Below, in pieces: positions 1-12,100 of a DNA stretch of 64,000 nt. This DNA comes from Neckera pumila (Eukaryota; Streptophyta; Bryopsida; Hypnales; Neckeraceae), in contig OZ018410.1 of NCBI GenBank assembly GCA_963969595.1, positions 2,046,001-2,110,000 on the forward strand, in the 5' to 3' direction. Under the pieces are notes generated by a model. It had not been told where the DNA came from and did no database searches. It worked only from the letters and a program-made list of their open reading frames with translations. The position numbers were made by a program, and so were the translations under genes. Numbering within the stretch: position 1 is the stretch's first letter; every line of letters begins with the position of its first letter.

Positions 1-860
1 AGAGATTTCTATATTTTAGGCTGAAATTTTAATAGAAGGTGGGCACAAGGAATATCTTTCATATGCACTAAATTCCATGACATTTGGAAATGTGAGTCAA
101 AATTTATGGCCTAATATGTTCCTTTTTATTGTAACTAGGCAATTTGGGAAGATAGGAAAAAGTCACGGTTTTCATAAAAAAATTTGAAATTGGTTTTCTA
201 GAGTTATATATACGTAAAAAGCTTTGAGTCATCCCATTTTGATCAGTGAATCAAAGTTATAAAGATTTTTAGTTTGCGGACAGTTATAGATTCTCTACTC
301 TAAAATAAACTTTAAAGTCCTTCACCTTACTCAATTTTCAATATTTTTTGAAAAAAATAAATCATAGGATGTAGATTATTTACTTGAACATTGCAACCAT
401 TGGAATTAGCATTTTTCAATTCCATAATTAAAATCTTGACAATTTAGTATTTTGAATCATTCTCTACTACTATCTACTTACTATTTTTTCCTGTATGTTG
501 TACAATTCCAAATTAAGTAAAAAAATTCAAGCATGTAATCAACTTATCTAGGAAAAAGAATCTGAAGAAGCGCCATCATTTTGGACATTTTTTCATCAGA
601 AAGTGAGCTTGTGAAGTGTTGCTGCCCTGTTTTTTGCAGGGCCAAAAAAATGGTTTCAGTGAATTTGAATGCTTATATCTTGCAATCCACGTAGTGGAAA
701 TTTTTGGAATTTTTACCTTATATTCTCAAGTCAGCATACTGCAAGATCCTTTGGTTATATGTGTCAAAAAAACATTTTCCAAAAATTGGATACTTGTACT
801 AAAAATGGCAATTTTCAAGCGTTTTCGGTGAAAATATAGTCATGGAACTTTAGGGGTTAA
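1..860. mobile_element. TTAA-flanked element, family A, copy 1 (left end outside window)
   Basis: The sequence matches, with divergence, the complete family A copies at 8208-9177 and 49562-50494 along its length. It ends in CTTTAGGGG followed by TTAA at 857-860. The left terminus lies before the window. No transposase is encoded; the short ORF at 616-831 is not conserved between copies. It is a non-autonomous DNA element of the TTAA-target type, piggyBac-like by end structure only. Confidence 0.7.
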
Positions 861-1476
861 GTGATTAGATATAGGTGGTCTGTCCTTACTTACATTTCAA
901 AATAGGTTGAAATAATGTCATTTTCAGAAGAAAAAAAACCCAAACATTTTGTCCAACTGGAAGATCATTTCACGACGGTGGGTACCGATGGAAGCTACCA
1001 ACAGTGTGTATGAGAAGGACTTGCAACTAGGCTGAAGAAAGTCGGTCATGGAAGCTTTGTGGGATGTGGACACAACAATTGTATGTGTAAGGTCACAGGT
1101 CCTTATTGTCAAAATAGACAAACAGCTAGCTCAGCAGGTGACCCGGCAAGTGACCAGTTGGTACAAATTCGGTATCATACACTGATTCCAAAAAAGTGAG
1201 TCTACGTTTCGTTCAGTTTCACTGCATACACAAGACTTTAAGAATGAGTAGAAGACAAATTCAAATGAGCAAACACAAAATCAATGTTGTAGCATCCGGC
1301 ATATCCTAAAAACTTGAAGCAAAAAGCAATTGCGGTTTTGAAAGTAAATGAATTTCAAAACTAACCACCCATAGGCTCAATTGTTTGATTGATTTTCACA
1401 ATCACTTAAAAAAACTGTCAATGCTTTGTTTTAATCACAAGATTTCAATATTTTATTGCATGTTGTTGTGCATCAT
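861..1476. other. intergenic stretch, no feature recognised
   Basis: Between two TTAA elements. It contains scattered short ORFs on both strands without recognisable domains, splice structure or repeat similarity to the rest of the window. Confidence 0.5.
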
Positions 1477-2398
1477 TTAACCCCTAAAGGCCCAAGACCT
1501 TTTTTTTGCCAAAAAACACCCAAAATTGCCATTTTTATAGCAAAGAGAGAAAAAAACTTTTAAATGTCTTTTTTGCACATCTAACCATGGAATCTTACAC
1601 CTAACTAATATGAGAATTTATGGAAATAGTTTCAGAATTTTTGACCGCATAGATTGCAAGATATCTGCGTTTAAAGTTAAAAAAACAAGTTTTTCAGCAC
1701 ATTGTGGGATTGGATTTTTTGACTTTGAACATTTTTAACTTTAAATTTTTGCACTACAGAGTTTTGAGCTTTAAATGTTTATAGTGGAGAATTGAGGTGA
1801 GAATCTAGCAAAAAAAAGAAATTCAAAAAAACTTAATTTCCATTATTAGAAAAATTGTTAAACTTAGGTACGAGATAGAAGGAAAATCTAAAATATTCAT
1901 ATATTTTAGATGGAATTAAAGTGCACTAATCCCAAAGGTGAGATTGTTCTAGAAAGTAAATTAAACCGTGCAAAAAAAAATTGAAAAATATGAAAAATTG
2001 TATTCAGAAATGAATCCTACAAGTTATTTTTTCAAAAAGATGCTCTAATTGCTTGAAAAACAAGAATGTCCATTACTTTCTCATGACAAATCCAAATGAA
2101 ATGAACCAAATCTTTCCACATAGAAAAAAATATAATCTAAGAGGAAAAAATACTTTAAAAAAAAATAACAATTTTTTTTTTGCTGCTCAAATTGCCCGCC
2201 GTCCCCTGTTTTGAGCTTATTTGGTCATAACTTTTGTTCTTGGGCACCGATTGTGAAAAAGAATATATTTCCATGAAACTAATCAGCTTTTTTACTTCCA
2301 AAAAAAGTTTAAAAAAATCAGAAGAAAATTTCAGCCCATAGGTACCTACCCAAAAATCCATTTGTCCCCCAAAGGGACAATGGTCCTTTAGGGGTTAA
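1477..2398. mobile_element. TTAA-flanked element, family B, copy 1
   Basis: It begins TTAA-CCCCTAAAGGCCCAAG and ends GGTCCTTTAGGGG-TTAA, giving inverted termini of about 15 bp and a TTAA direct repeat at each side. The interior aligns with copies at 25015-25949 and 45163-47384. It has no coding capacity, so it is a non-autonomous (MITE-like) element. TTAA duplication with termini starting CCC is the known signature of the piggyBac superfamily; the assignment is inferred from ends alone. Confidence 0.8.
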
Positions 2399-4095
2399 GA
2401 GCCATCCCAACTAGTATTGGTAAATGTTGATATAAATATGCTTCAAAAAATAAGTACATGTAGAAAGGTTTAGATAACACTAATTTGAATGGAGTTTAAA
2501 AATTCTTGATGAATCAAAGACTCGAGGCTTCATCTACTATCATAGATTAATTACAATTTGAAATTTGAAACGTTGTTGCATCCTCTTTGAATAAATATAT
2601 TTGATAATTGTCCTATTACACAATGATACAAATCATTTTAGCAACCAAAACAATTATTTTTTGGGCTGGAATCTTTTTGAATCCAAGATGTTTGTTTGTA
2701 AGAGCATTTACACATTACATTTGTTTTAATTATAGATGTGATTTCATACAATATTCAGACAACTACAATGTGATACCAAAATTTTGACTTTATATTTTTT
2801 AAGAAGAAAAGAAAAAACACAAAAGAAATACACACAATACTGTGTAACTTAGATTTTTTAACACATCAAGCTTGCAATTGCAATAATTCTTTCAGTTTTT
2901 GAGTTTTTTCAAAATTCAAAAATAAATTAGAAACAACACTTGTTAAGTTTTATTTATTAAAATATTATAAATCAAATATCAAAAATAGTTATTTTTAGAG
3001 TTACTTTCAAGGTTGACCAAGACACTTTTATTTCTTGCGCATACCTTTAAGGATTAAAATTAGATTGATTAAAATTGAAAGATACTAATATGTCTAAGTA
3101 ACATAGATAAGGTTAAAACGTCTATGACCATTCATTCAAGTTAGTGTGTATAAATGGAGCCAAAATCACAATTAAGTGTTATTTTTCCTATTGTCAAATG
3201 AAATCATTCATATTAAAAAATAATCATATTAAAATTTAGGAAGTTCTTGAATTTTTTGTGGATTTTCAAAGTGTGAAGCTTCAAAGTGTTCAATGATTGC
3301 ATGAGAAAGAACCAAAATCATTCAGTAAAAGCTTAATACTTTGCAACTATAAACTTTAAAGCACCATTTATGAAGTAGGAGTCATTCAATTGAGGTCATA
3401 TTGATTGATACGTCATAGACATCTATTTGGCAAAAATGGAGGTCTACCTTATTAAAAATTAACAATGTCAATGACTATTTTTTTAGCCCTATCCAAAGTC
3501 AAATCTAGTGTTGATATATTGGTGCAACCAAAGGCAATTGTGTGTTTGTCTTATTGTTTTATTGGCTAGTCATAGAAGGACTATAATCCAAATTATCTAT
3601 TATTGCTGTGATACATCAAGTGATACAAATTTTGACATTCATTGATAGCATTACCTCCTCATATACTTTGTGGTATTTTGAGGCCTAAAATTACTTCAAA
3701 ATACTTGTACGCAAAGAAGGCTAAAATCTTCATCTCTATTTATTCTCCAACGAATCCAACTGTAGGATCCTTTAGTTAACTTATTCATGTACATCCTTCT
3801 AAAAGTTTTAGAGTGAAAATTGTCATTGATTGCAATGTTCTAGCTTAATTTCCAAAAGTAGGGGCCCTTCAAAATGGTTTCAATATTTTAAAGGAAAACA
3901 TGTATATCCCATAGATTTTGCAAATTGTTCAATATGTGGGAAGATGGATTGAGATTATATAGAAAAAATCTTTCCTGTTCAAAAATTATAAAGTAAAGGG
4001 TAATATTAGATGAAAGAAAAATATAAATTGCATATTTCAATAAAAAAAAACTTTAGGTTGAAATAGATTTATAGGGGCCTTCAAAGCCATGACTA
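2399..4095. other. AT-rich intergenic stretch, nothing supported
   Basis: No long ORF, splice pattern or clear repeat termini were seen. Sequence is AT-rich with homopolymer runs. Confidence 0.5.
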
Positions 4096-4335
4096 AATGA
4101 TAGAATGAAACCTAGACAAAAATGGTGGAATGAAACTAGGACAAAATAAAACTACTTGGATGAAATGAAGCTAGAACAAAATGAAGTCAAGACGGAATGA
4201 AGCCAGGATAGAACAAAGCCAACACAAAATGAAGCCATGATGAAACAAAGCCAATACAAAATAAGCTGAGATAAAATGAAGCAAACACAAAATGAAGCCA
4301 AGATGAAATTAGTAGAATGAAACCAAGACAAAAAA
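4096..4335. repeat. degenerate minisatellite, unit about 17 bp
   Basis: More than ten imperfect tandem copies of a unit like AATGAAGCCAAGACAAA can be read in succession, with substitutions and small indels. A related single unit lies near 5150, where the flanking repeat block recurs. No coding signal. Confidence 0.75.
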
Positions 4336-4379
4336 ATAGAATTTTGAAGTCACAAGACTAAAATTAAAGTCCACAATGT

Positions 4380-5231
4380 CTCTTCAAATAGAAGAATTCA
4401 AAAGATTTATGAGGGAACCAATGTGAACCTTTGGCGTTCAATTAACTTATAAAACAAAGGCCTAAAAAATTGGAATTTTAAGAAAAAAAATATAAAAGTT
4501 GAAATGTTTTGGAAACAACCAATAGGATTTGAATCTTTGAGGTTTCTATATTGACAAATATAGGGTCCAATATTGGCTGTTGGTTAGCATACATCTTCAA
4601 AGTTTATCATAACATGTTCACAATTGCTGAGACTTCCATGTCAATTGAAGTCTACAAGTTTATATCCTCAAAGGACAAGTCCGATCCACTTCTTCAAACT
4701 TCATTCGCAAGTACCTATGAATTTCATTCTTTGTATATATTTTTCAAAGATGTGATTGATATGTCTTCTATTATTCTTAAGAAGATTGCATTTTTTTGTA
4801 AAATTTTGAAATTATCGTAAATTTTTGAAGAAAAAGTGAAACAATTCATATCAAATGAAATGGATGCTCAAAAAATCTAAAAGTTTTCCTTAGGTTTATA
4901 ATATAATGTAGAACATCATCATGCAATATTTTTTTTTATGTCACTCTGAAATTAAAAATCATCATTCTATGGTTATACTTTCAAAGTTCAAATTTCTAAT
5001 AAAATTTAGTGATGACCTTTATTTTGAAATTAGGTTAGCCAATTTTTATAATGACCTTTGGGATTTTTATATTGACAAATAAGCAAATATAAGTTTCATT
5101 TTGTGACTACAGATATAGAGTACTTTTGAAGTACGACTAAAAAATAGTGGAATGAAGTCAAGGTGAAAACAACGGAAATTTTGAAGTCACATTACTGAAA
5201 TTGAAGCCCATAGAGAATTTAGTGTCTTTTC
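4380..5231 (+). repeat. intergenic repeat block R1
   Basis: A stretch that recurs, diverged, at about 5545-6660. Shared landmarks are the GGGAACCAATG segment (4413 and 5568), TATATTGACAAATATAG (around 4546 and 5705) and the following sequence near 4570 and 6297. The 89-codon ORF at 4551-4820 is not conserved in the second copy, so it is not called a gene. R1 lacks the TTAA element found in R2 and serves as its empty site. Confidence 0.6.
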
Positions 5232-5404
5232 CATTACATGAGATTCGGGGGTCTTAGAAAGTTGTGAGTTCCCCTACTGTCTGCTGCGTTCCCGTAGTCT
5301 GGGAACGCAGCAGCAGCAGCTGGCTGACGTGGTCGAGCGACTGCCACGTCACTTTTTGAAATGAAAAAAAAAAAAAAAAATTGCTTAAAATGATATTTTG
5401 GTAA

Positions 5405-5435
<31 letters not shown>

Positions 5436-5540
5436 GAAAAAAAAAAATTCTGACACACCCGTATCGGCGTTCACTGGATCTGGGCAGATCAAGGAACAGG
5501 CCTGAAACGGCCCTCCAAGACCCCCAAATATCATCTAATG
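5232..5540 (+). mobile_element. CATTAG-ended TIR element, family D, copy 1
   Basis: It runs from CATTACATGAGATTCGGGGG to a right end ATCATCTAATG. It shares the interior of copy D2 at 20846-21129 (GTTGTGAGTTCCCC, CTGGCTGACGTGG, a poly-A/T core, CCCGTATCG). The core holds homopolymer tracts that generate a spurious low-complexity minus-strand ORF. Mutator-like ends are possible, but no clear target duplication is visible. Confidence 0.65.
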
Positions 5541-5544
5541 AGTT

Positions 5545-6660
5545 GAGGGAGTGAATATTTTTTTGAGGGAACCAATGGAAACCTTATATGTCCAATTAAT
5601 TTTTTGAAACCAAAGCATGACAAATTTGGAATTTAAAATAAATAAATATGAGAGTCCAACCATAGGTTCCATTTTGCAATTATAGGATTTAGATCTTTGG
5701 AGGTATATTGACAAGTATAGAGTTAACCCCTAAAGAACCAGGGAGATGTCCAGATTTCTAAAATTGTAAAGATCTATTGTAAAATGCAACATAAAACAAT
5801 ATTTTAATGATGACTTTCAAATAATAGTTATAAAATATGATTTATAGATCACATCCGTATAATTAGATCAATAAATATACAAAACTATATTTTATAATAA
5901 AATTTGAAGTCAAAAACTGAAAAGTCCTTCTAAATCAATTATAGATTGAATATTTATGATTTTTACAAAAAAAAATTCTATAAATTCAAAATGCTCAATT
6001 CTAATCATAGTAATTTTTGAAGATTTTTATTTTATTTTTTGATTCAAGTCGTTTTTCACAGGTAAATTTTTGAACTGAAAAAGTTATTTTTTGAGGCTTG
6101 ATCTACCGATATCCTTTGAATTATAGAATACTAGAAAAGCAAAATCTTTATAATCTATCCCATACAAATATTAATGAATTAATATAAGGATCTTCAAATA
6201 AAATTGATGGATGAAAAAATGCATTTTGGTGAGTTTGGAATGTGTTTTTGTTCATTTGTTGTTCAAAATCTGCACTAATGGTCCTTAAAGGGTTAATGCC
6301 AACTATTGGTAAACATACACTTTCAAATTCCAATATAATGAGGTCTAGAGACTTTTGATCCTAAAAAGATAAGCCTATGATTATTTTTTCAAACTTCATT
6401 TTACAAATACTTGTAAATGTGATTATCTATATTTATTTTAGAGATGAGGTTACATATCTTTTATTAGTTTAAGAAGATCACATATTTCTTAATAGAAAGT
6501 GAATCAATTTATATCAAATGCAATATATGCTTAAAAAATGGAATTTTTTCTTATAGGTTTATATATAGTATAGGACATTATAGTATATATATTTTTATTG
6601 TGTCATTTGAAAATTAGGAAATTGGCACTTCATAGTTGCAAATTTATTTTTCCAAATCAT
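5545..6660 (+). repeat. intergenic repeat block R2, interrupted by a TTAA element
   Basis: Diverged second copy of the 4380-5231 block. The TTAA element at 5723-6296 sits exactly where the alignment with R1 breaks. Apart from the insertion no coding content is evident. Confidence 0.55.
5723..6296. mobile_element. TTAA-flanked element, family H
   Basis: TTAA-CCCCTAAAGAACCAGG at the left and TGGTCCTTAAAGGG-TTAA at the right, about 570 bp and non-coding. The flanks align with the uninterrupted R1 block near 4562, which is an independent empty site. Confidence 0.75.
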
Positions 6661-6841
6661 TTGTCAATATTTCAAAAAACATTCTAAACTTTGAATAGAG
6701 TCACAAATGAAAAGCTAAAAAATATCAATAAAAAATGATATCCAATAGAAATCTAATGCTTTCCAAGCTCAAATATTTGTGCAAAAGTTCCCATTGTAAA
6801 TGCATCTTGACCCCTAAACGGGATTTCGTAACCTTCAATTG

Positions 6842-7102
6842 CATTAGATGACATTTTGGGGCGTTAGAGGGCCGTTTCAAGCTCGTTTCCCAATCTCGCC
6901 CAACTCTATAAATTACGGTATAGGCTGTCAAAAAATCTTTAATTATTATTTTTTTCAAATATCATTTTAAGCAATTTTTTTTCTTTCAAAAATGATATAG
7001 CATGGTGTGTGACACATTAGCCAGCTACGTTCTCACAATGTGGAAACACATGGAACTCTCCGCAAACTCATAGTCTCCTATGCCCTGAAATGTCATCTAA
7101 CG
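6842..7102 (-). mobile_element. CATTAG-ended TIR element, family D, copy 3 (reverse)
   Basis: Ends CATTAGATGACATTTTGGGG and TGAAATGTCATCTAACG form inverted repeats of roughly 18 bp. The interior resembles D1 and D2 in reverse orientation (GGGCCGTTTC, TGGTGTGTGACAC). Non-coding. Confidence 0.55.
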
Positions 7103-7706
7103 AGTGTCATTGGTGGTAGAGAGAACAACAAAGCCCTAGTAACTTTTACAAAGAATTGAAAATTGTAAATCCCAACAGTGAGAATATTCTAATAAGTAAT
7201 ACATATCCTATATTTTGTTTGTTTTATTTTGAGTTTTTCAAAATTGACTTCAAAAAATGACTTTATATATTTTTTTAATCTTCATTGCACACACAAAAAA
7301 ATTCCTAGTAACTTTCATCTTATTATTTGGAATTTAATGGTTAAGATGTTTTTGAGTGGACATCAATCTATTCAATCAAATAAAATTAATCAACATTAAG
7401 AAAATATATTCTTAGTTGCTTGCTTTGACATTGAAATGAAAAGATCCTTATAACTTTTGCAATATTTATTGGAATGAAGTAAAACAAAGCTTCACATGTG
7501 GATTGTCAATGGAGATAGTAAATACACTTGAACAATTGTTAAACAATGCAAGTTTTCATTGGGTCTTTTTGAGGACAAAAATATTTCACATTTTCTTCTT
7601 GATTCTCTTAAGATGCATTTATTGAACACCGTTTCAATGAACTTTGAATTTTCAAAGCCTAGTGAAGGATGGCATATATTGACCAACCACTCTCATTAGT
7701 AGAAGT

Positions 7707-7951
7707 TGTATACAAAATAGTGAAATTAGGTTGCTTTACCTAAAACAAATTACTTCATGGATCAATGCTTGTTCCACATGCATGGAGGCGCATGCCACTC
7801 TCTGAACCAAGCCTTGAACTAGTGCATAAATCTATGCCATACACATGGCTTTGAATTGAATGCATCATTGTACAAAAGCAATGATTATTTTTATAGTGTA
7901 GACTATTGAGAAATTAGTATGGGACAACCTAATTTCACTATTTTGTGTACA
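7707..7951. mobile_element. small MITE with about 27-bp TIRs
   Basis: The left arm from 7707 (TGTATACAAAATAGTGAAAT, continuing to 7733) is matched in inverted orientation by 7925-7951 with one mismatch in 27. The 190-bp interior is non-coding. Superfamily not assigned because no target duplication is evident. Confidence 0.65.
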
Positions 7952-8207
7952 TTTTAGGCAAAAATGTGTAGGAGTTGGTTTTGAAAAAGGATTATAGTTT
8001 GGTACGTTTACTTATGACACAATGACATTATGTGTGATAATGTTTTCAAGCCTCCAGGTCAATTCTTCTACATTTATTTAGCCCATTCCTTGTAGTTGTC
8101 TCCAAACCAAAGCGTCAATGGTCTCAAGAGATGGTGAAATTACTTGAATTGGGTTTTTTTCTTTTATAATTGCCATAGAAACATTTTAAATGCAATATCA
8201 ATCCAAT

Positions 8208-9177
8208 TTAACCCTTAAAGGACCAAACACCATTTTTTGGCAACATAGCAATTTTGGGCAGCTCACTACGAATGGAAATTTTAATTTTTTTCTTTGAAAT
8301 TTTCACACAAAATGTGCTCAAGGAGTAGCTTCAAGGCTCAACAATTTTCATAACTTTTGACTTTATGGGTAAAAAGTTATTCCATGATTTGTAATTTTCC
8401 GCATTTGATGGGTAGCCCAGGCAACTCAAAAAAATTCTTTAAAAAACACTTTTTTGAAAAATTAAAATTTGAAATTGGTTTTGTAGATTTTTATATACTT
8501 GAAAAGCTTTGAAACACCTCATTTAGATTAACAAGTCAAAAGTTAAGAGGATTCTTAGTTGGAGGGTAGTTATGGAATCTCTACTCTATTATAAACTTTG
8601 AACTTCTTTCTCTAACTCAATTTTCATTATTTTTGAATAAAACAAAAAATATTGGGTGTATATTGTGTATATAGGAAAAAAAAATTGGGTTTACTACAAC
8701 ATTACAACCGTTGGGATTGGTGTTTTTCAATTCCATAATTAAATTCTTGACAATTTAGTATTTTGAGTCATTCTCTACCTCTTCCTATTTACTATTTTTT
8801 TCCTATATGTTGTACAATTTCAAATGATTTGAAAATTTTCAAGCATGTAGACAACTTGCCTTGAAGAATGAATCCAAAGAGTGACCACCATTTTGGACAT
8901 TTTTTCATACAAATGTGACCTTGTGAAGGTGGCAGCTGCCCGGATTTTTGTAGTGATTAAAAAAGGATTTTTGTCAATTCAAACGCTATTATCTTGCAAT
9001 CTACATGGTGGAAAATTCTGAAATTTTTTCCACATCTTCTTAAACCAGTTTACTACAAGATCCTACGGTTACATGTGTTCAAAAATGGATATTTTTCTAA
9101 AATATGGTACTTGTATTAGAAATGGCAGTTTTGGAGCAGTTTTGGTGAAAACATAGTCAAAAACCTTTAGGGGTTAA
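8208..9177. mobile_element. TTAA-flanked element, family A, copy 2
   Basis: Left TTAA-CCCTTAAAGGACCAAAC, right CCTTTAGGGG-TTAA. The interior aligns with 1-860 and 49562-50494. Non-coding. It shows the full length of family A, about 965 bp. Confidence 0.8.
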
Positions 9178-12100
9178 GAGCCCCTCCAATGGCACACATG
9201 GAAATGAACGCAACAAAGAGAACTTCGCGTGTCCTTGTTACCTACAAGGCCTGCCTCTTAACCAAGTCCACCACTGGGAGACATCAAATATTGAAATAAG
9301 AAGTAAGAGAATCTGAATTCCAATGCACAAAGCAGGCAGATCTGGGTTAGGCAGATGACATGGCACGGAGCAAGCCCGAAGAGACAGTGTTTACAGATTG
9401 TTTGTTCTCCACAAAAGGAGGTGGGGCTCCAAAACTGTGAGGTCTTTTTGAAATTTTTCCTTGAACTGTGAGCCGGCTCTTGCGGAAGTGGGTGCAAGTC
9501 AAACGTGAGGGGGCCAATAGCTTGGAGTGTGGCAAGCGAAGTTTGAAGAGTCCGCTTGCCAAAAACCTTAAACTGCGTCCTTGGTGGGACTCTCGCTGAA
9601 GCCCAACTCTACCAAATCATTCACTGAGTCAATATCTTGCTCCCCGGTGAGATGCTTTCACTTACAAGTGTAGCACTTGCCATCCATGTAAAATTCCACA
9701 AGATCCATATTGTCAGAAACTATAGATTGTTACACAAATCAGCAGGCACATACTCACAGGGGTGGTCAATTTTCAGGATTCTCGCTAGGGTTCAGGGGCC
9801 TTGGTACTACCTCTGCTAACACATCCAGTCATCCAGCACTAGGAAGACAATTTATGAAAGTTGGTTGGCCATATATTTGATTGAATCTACAGTAAGTACA
9901 CTCGATCTTGCACACCTGTTGGTATAGACCATCATTGACTTGTGTATCCTAACTTACAATATTTGGTCGACATGTTGGTTGTATGCCTGCGGTTTTGAGC
10001 GGCGAGGCAATGGGCTTGCAGTGTAAGTAAGTTGCATTTGGGGTACTTCATGGACAGTTTTAAGGATATGTTTTTCTGTAATTGGGGGCAAGGCCAACGA
10101 ACCTGAGGTTTCTCGTTACCGTATGCATTTCCCAGGCTCTTGCTGCAACCTAGTAGAGATGCCTCTTCTCATGCAGAAAAATGCTCTGCTTGATTCAAGT
10201 CCCGTCCCTGTGTAATGACAAGTTTCTAAAGCAGCAACACTTGATCATGCACTGAATTGATTTCCTTGCCCCCTGTAAGTTAGCGTAGTTCGTGATCTCC
10301 AAGGCTCCACTACCAGCGAAAGCAACTGGTTCAGTGAATGTGATGACGTAGGACAATTGAGGTTCTCTGAGAATTATTGTGTCCTTCAACTAGATCGATG
10401 CTGAGTACCGTATTTGGCCATCACTGCACGGAATGGGTTCAGGTCTTCAGGAGGTTTGTCAGGCTACCAGTGGCGGAAAGTGGAAGGGATGTCTCAGTAC
10501 AACCTTATCCTTTACAGCACCAGACTACCAAGAGATTCTGTGTTTCCAGGACTAGATAACTCGTACTCAATTAAGGAAACACGTCGAAGCAAACGCCGTT
10601 TTTTGTTGTTGTTGTTGCACACAATGAAATAATTTATTTCACAGGCGAAAAAGGAGAACAGGACCGACGCCACCCAGAGATTCACCAAGGGCGGAACCAA
10701 CCCAACTGACTAACCAATACCAATAGGATGCTAGCTTATGCACCCAGGTAACCTTCAATCCTTCTCCAGAGCAAAGGCTTTGAACTGCCCCCAAGTTTGA
10801 TCAAAGCGTCCAAGAGGCAAGAGCCTGCTGTTGAGAGCGAGGTTGATTGAGTCTTTCTTAATCCTGACAAGCGTCTTCATCCAAGCAATCCGTGCCATAT
10901 CGACGAAGCGAAAGACGTTTCGAAAGGGCAACCGGTACTCACCACTTCACCACTTCACCAGTGAGAAAATGAAGTGCAGGAATTTCACACTGCAGGGGAC
11001 CGTTAAATGTACTGTACATACGAACGTATCCCCTGCTGGCTGCTGCCTGCCACAAGTCCGTCTGACAAAATTAACTTAATTTGCTGAAAAATGGTCTATT
11101 GGTCACCAATTCTCGCACAAGTTAACGTAACATGGCACGGCCAGAGTTTCTGTCAGAGTTCGTAATGCCAAGTCCCAGCTTCATGAAAAATGTGTCCCTG
11201 TCTCGTTGTCTAGTCAAAGTAAAGATACTGAGTTACCTGTAAGCTTAATTCTTCTTCTCAATGTGAGCCCTTCGATCAACCAAAAAATATAGGATATATT
11301 TGAGATTCAAGGAAACGAATTGGACTTCTGTCTTCAAGAGCCAGCTGGAAGGTTTGACAGGGTTAATATCTAAGGTAGGAAGTCTATATATAAACCAGGT
11401 TCCAAAAGTGTCCTCTCTTGTAGATGTAGAGCTGGGGTACATTTTGTTTTCTTGGATGCATCATCAATGTACCAAATGTGAACATATTAGGGGTGAATAC
11501 GTAGAGAGGCTTACTTGATTCCAAGTTTAAAATTCATAACGAATTTTTCAAAGGTTCAAAAACTATGAAACAATTTGGGTTAGATGCCAATTCCATTTTT
11601 CTTTCTATGAAAATTTATTGAAAAATCTTTTAAGAAGTTTAGAGTTTTCAAAAAGCGTTCAGCTCTTAATCCTTAAAAGACTAACAAGTGATCTTGGAAA
11701 CCATCCCTTTTCATTACCTTGTGAATCTTTTGGCTTAAAAAATTGTAAAAGCACTTATTGGAAGTCAAACTACTGTAGAAGACCTCCCCTTTCCACAACA
11801 AAAATTCAAGGATGAATAGTTGAAACTTTGTCCTACACCAAAGATTCTTTGTCATTCATTGAATGCCAAATGTCCACCTCAACGATTAAAGGTTAAATGG
11901 CAACTACCATTTATAGACCTCCTAACCCCCATCATAGTCCATGCTGCAGCAGTCCAGAGCTATAAGGACATGTTTTTGTTTATAATGAAATTAAACTCAT
12001 GCTCAGAGAAACATGCAATTATGCAGGGTGGAGGTGAGGATGCTGACAAACTCATTGCATGCAAAAAAATAGACATCTGCAACCACTGGGATTGGGCAAC

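Noticed and set aside
5234..5458. Lys/Phe-rich 74-codon minus-strand ORF
   Set aside because: Produced by poly-A/T tracts in a family D element.
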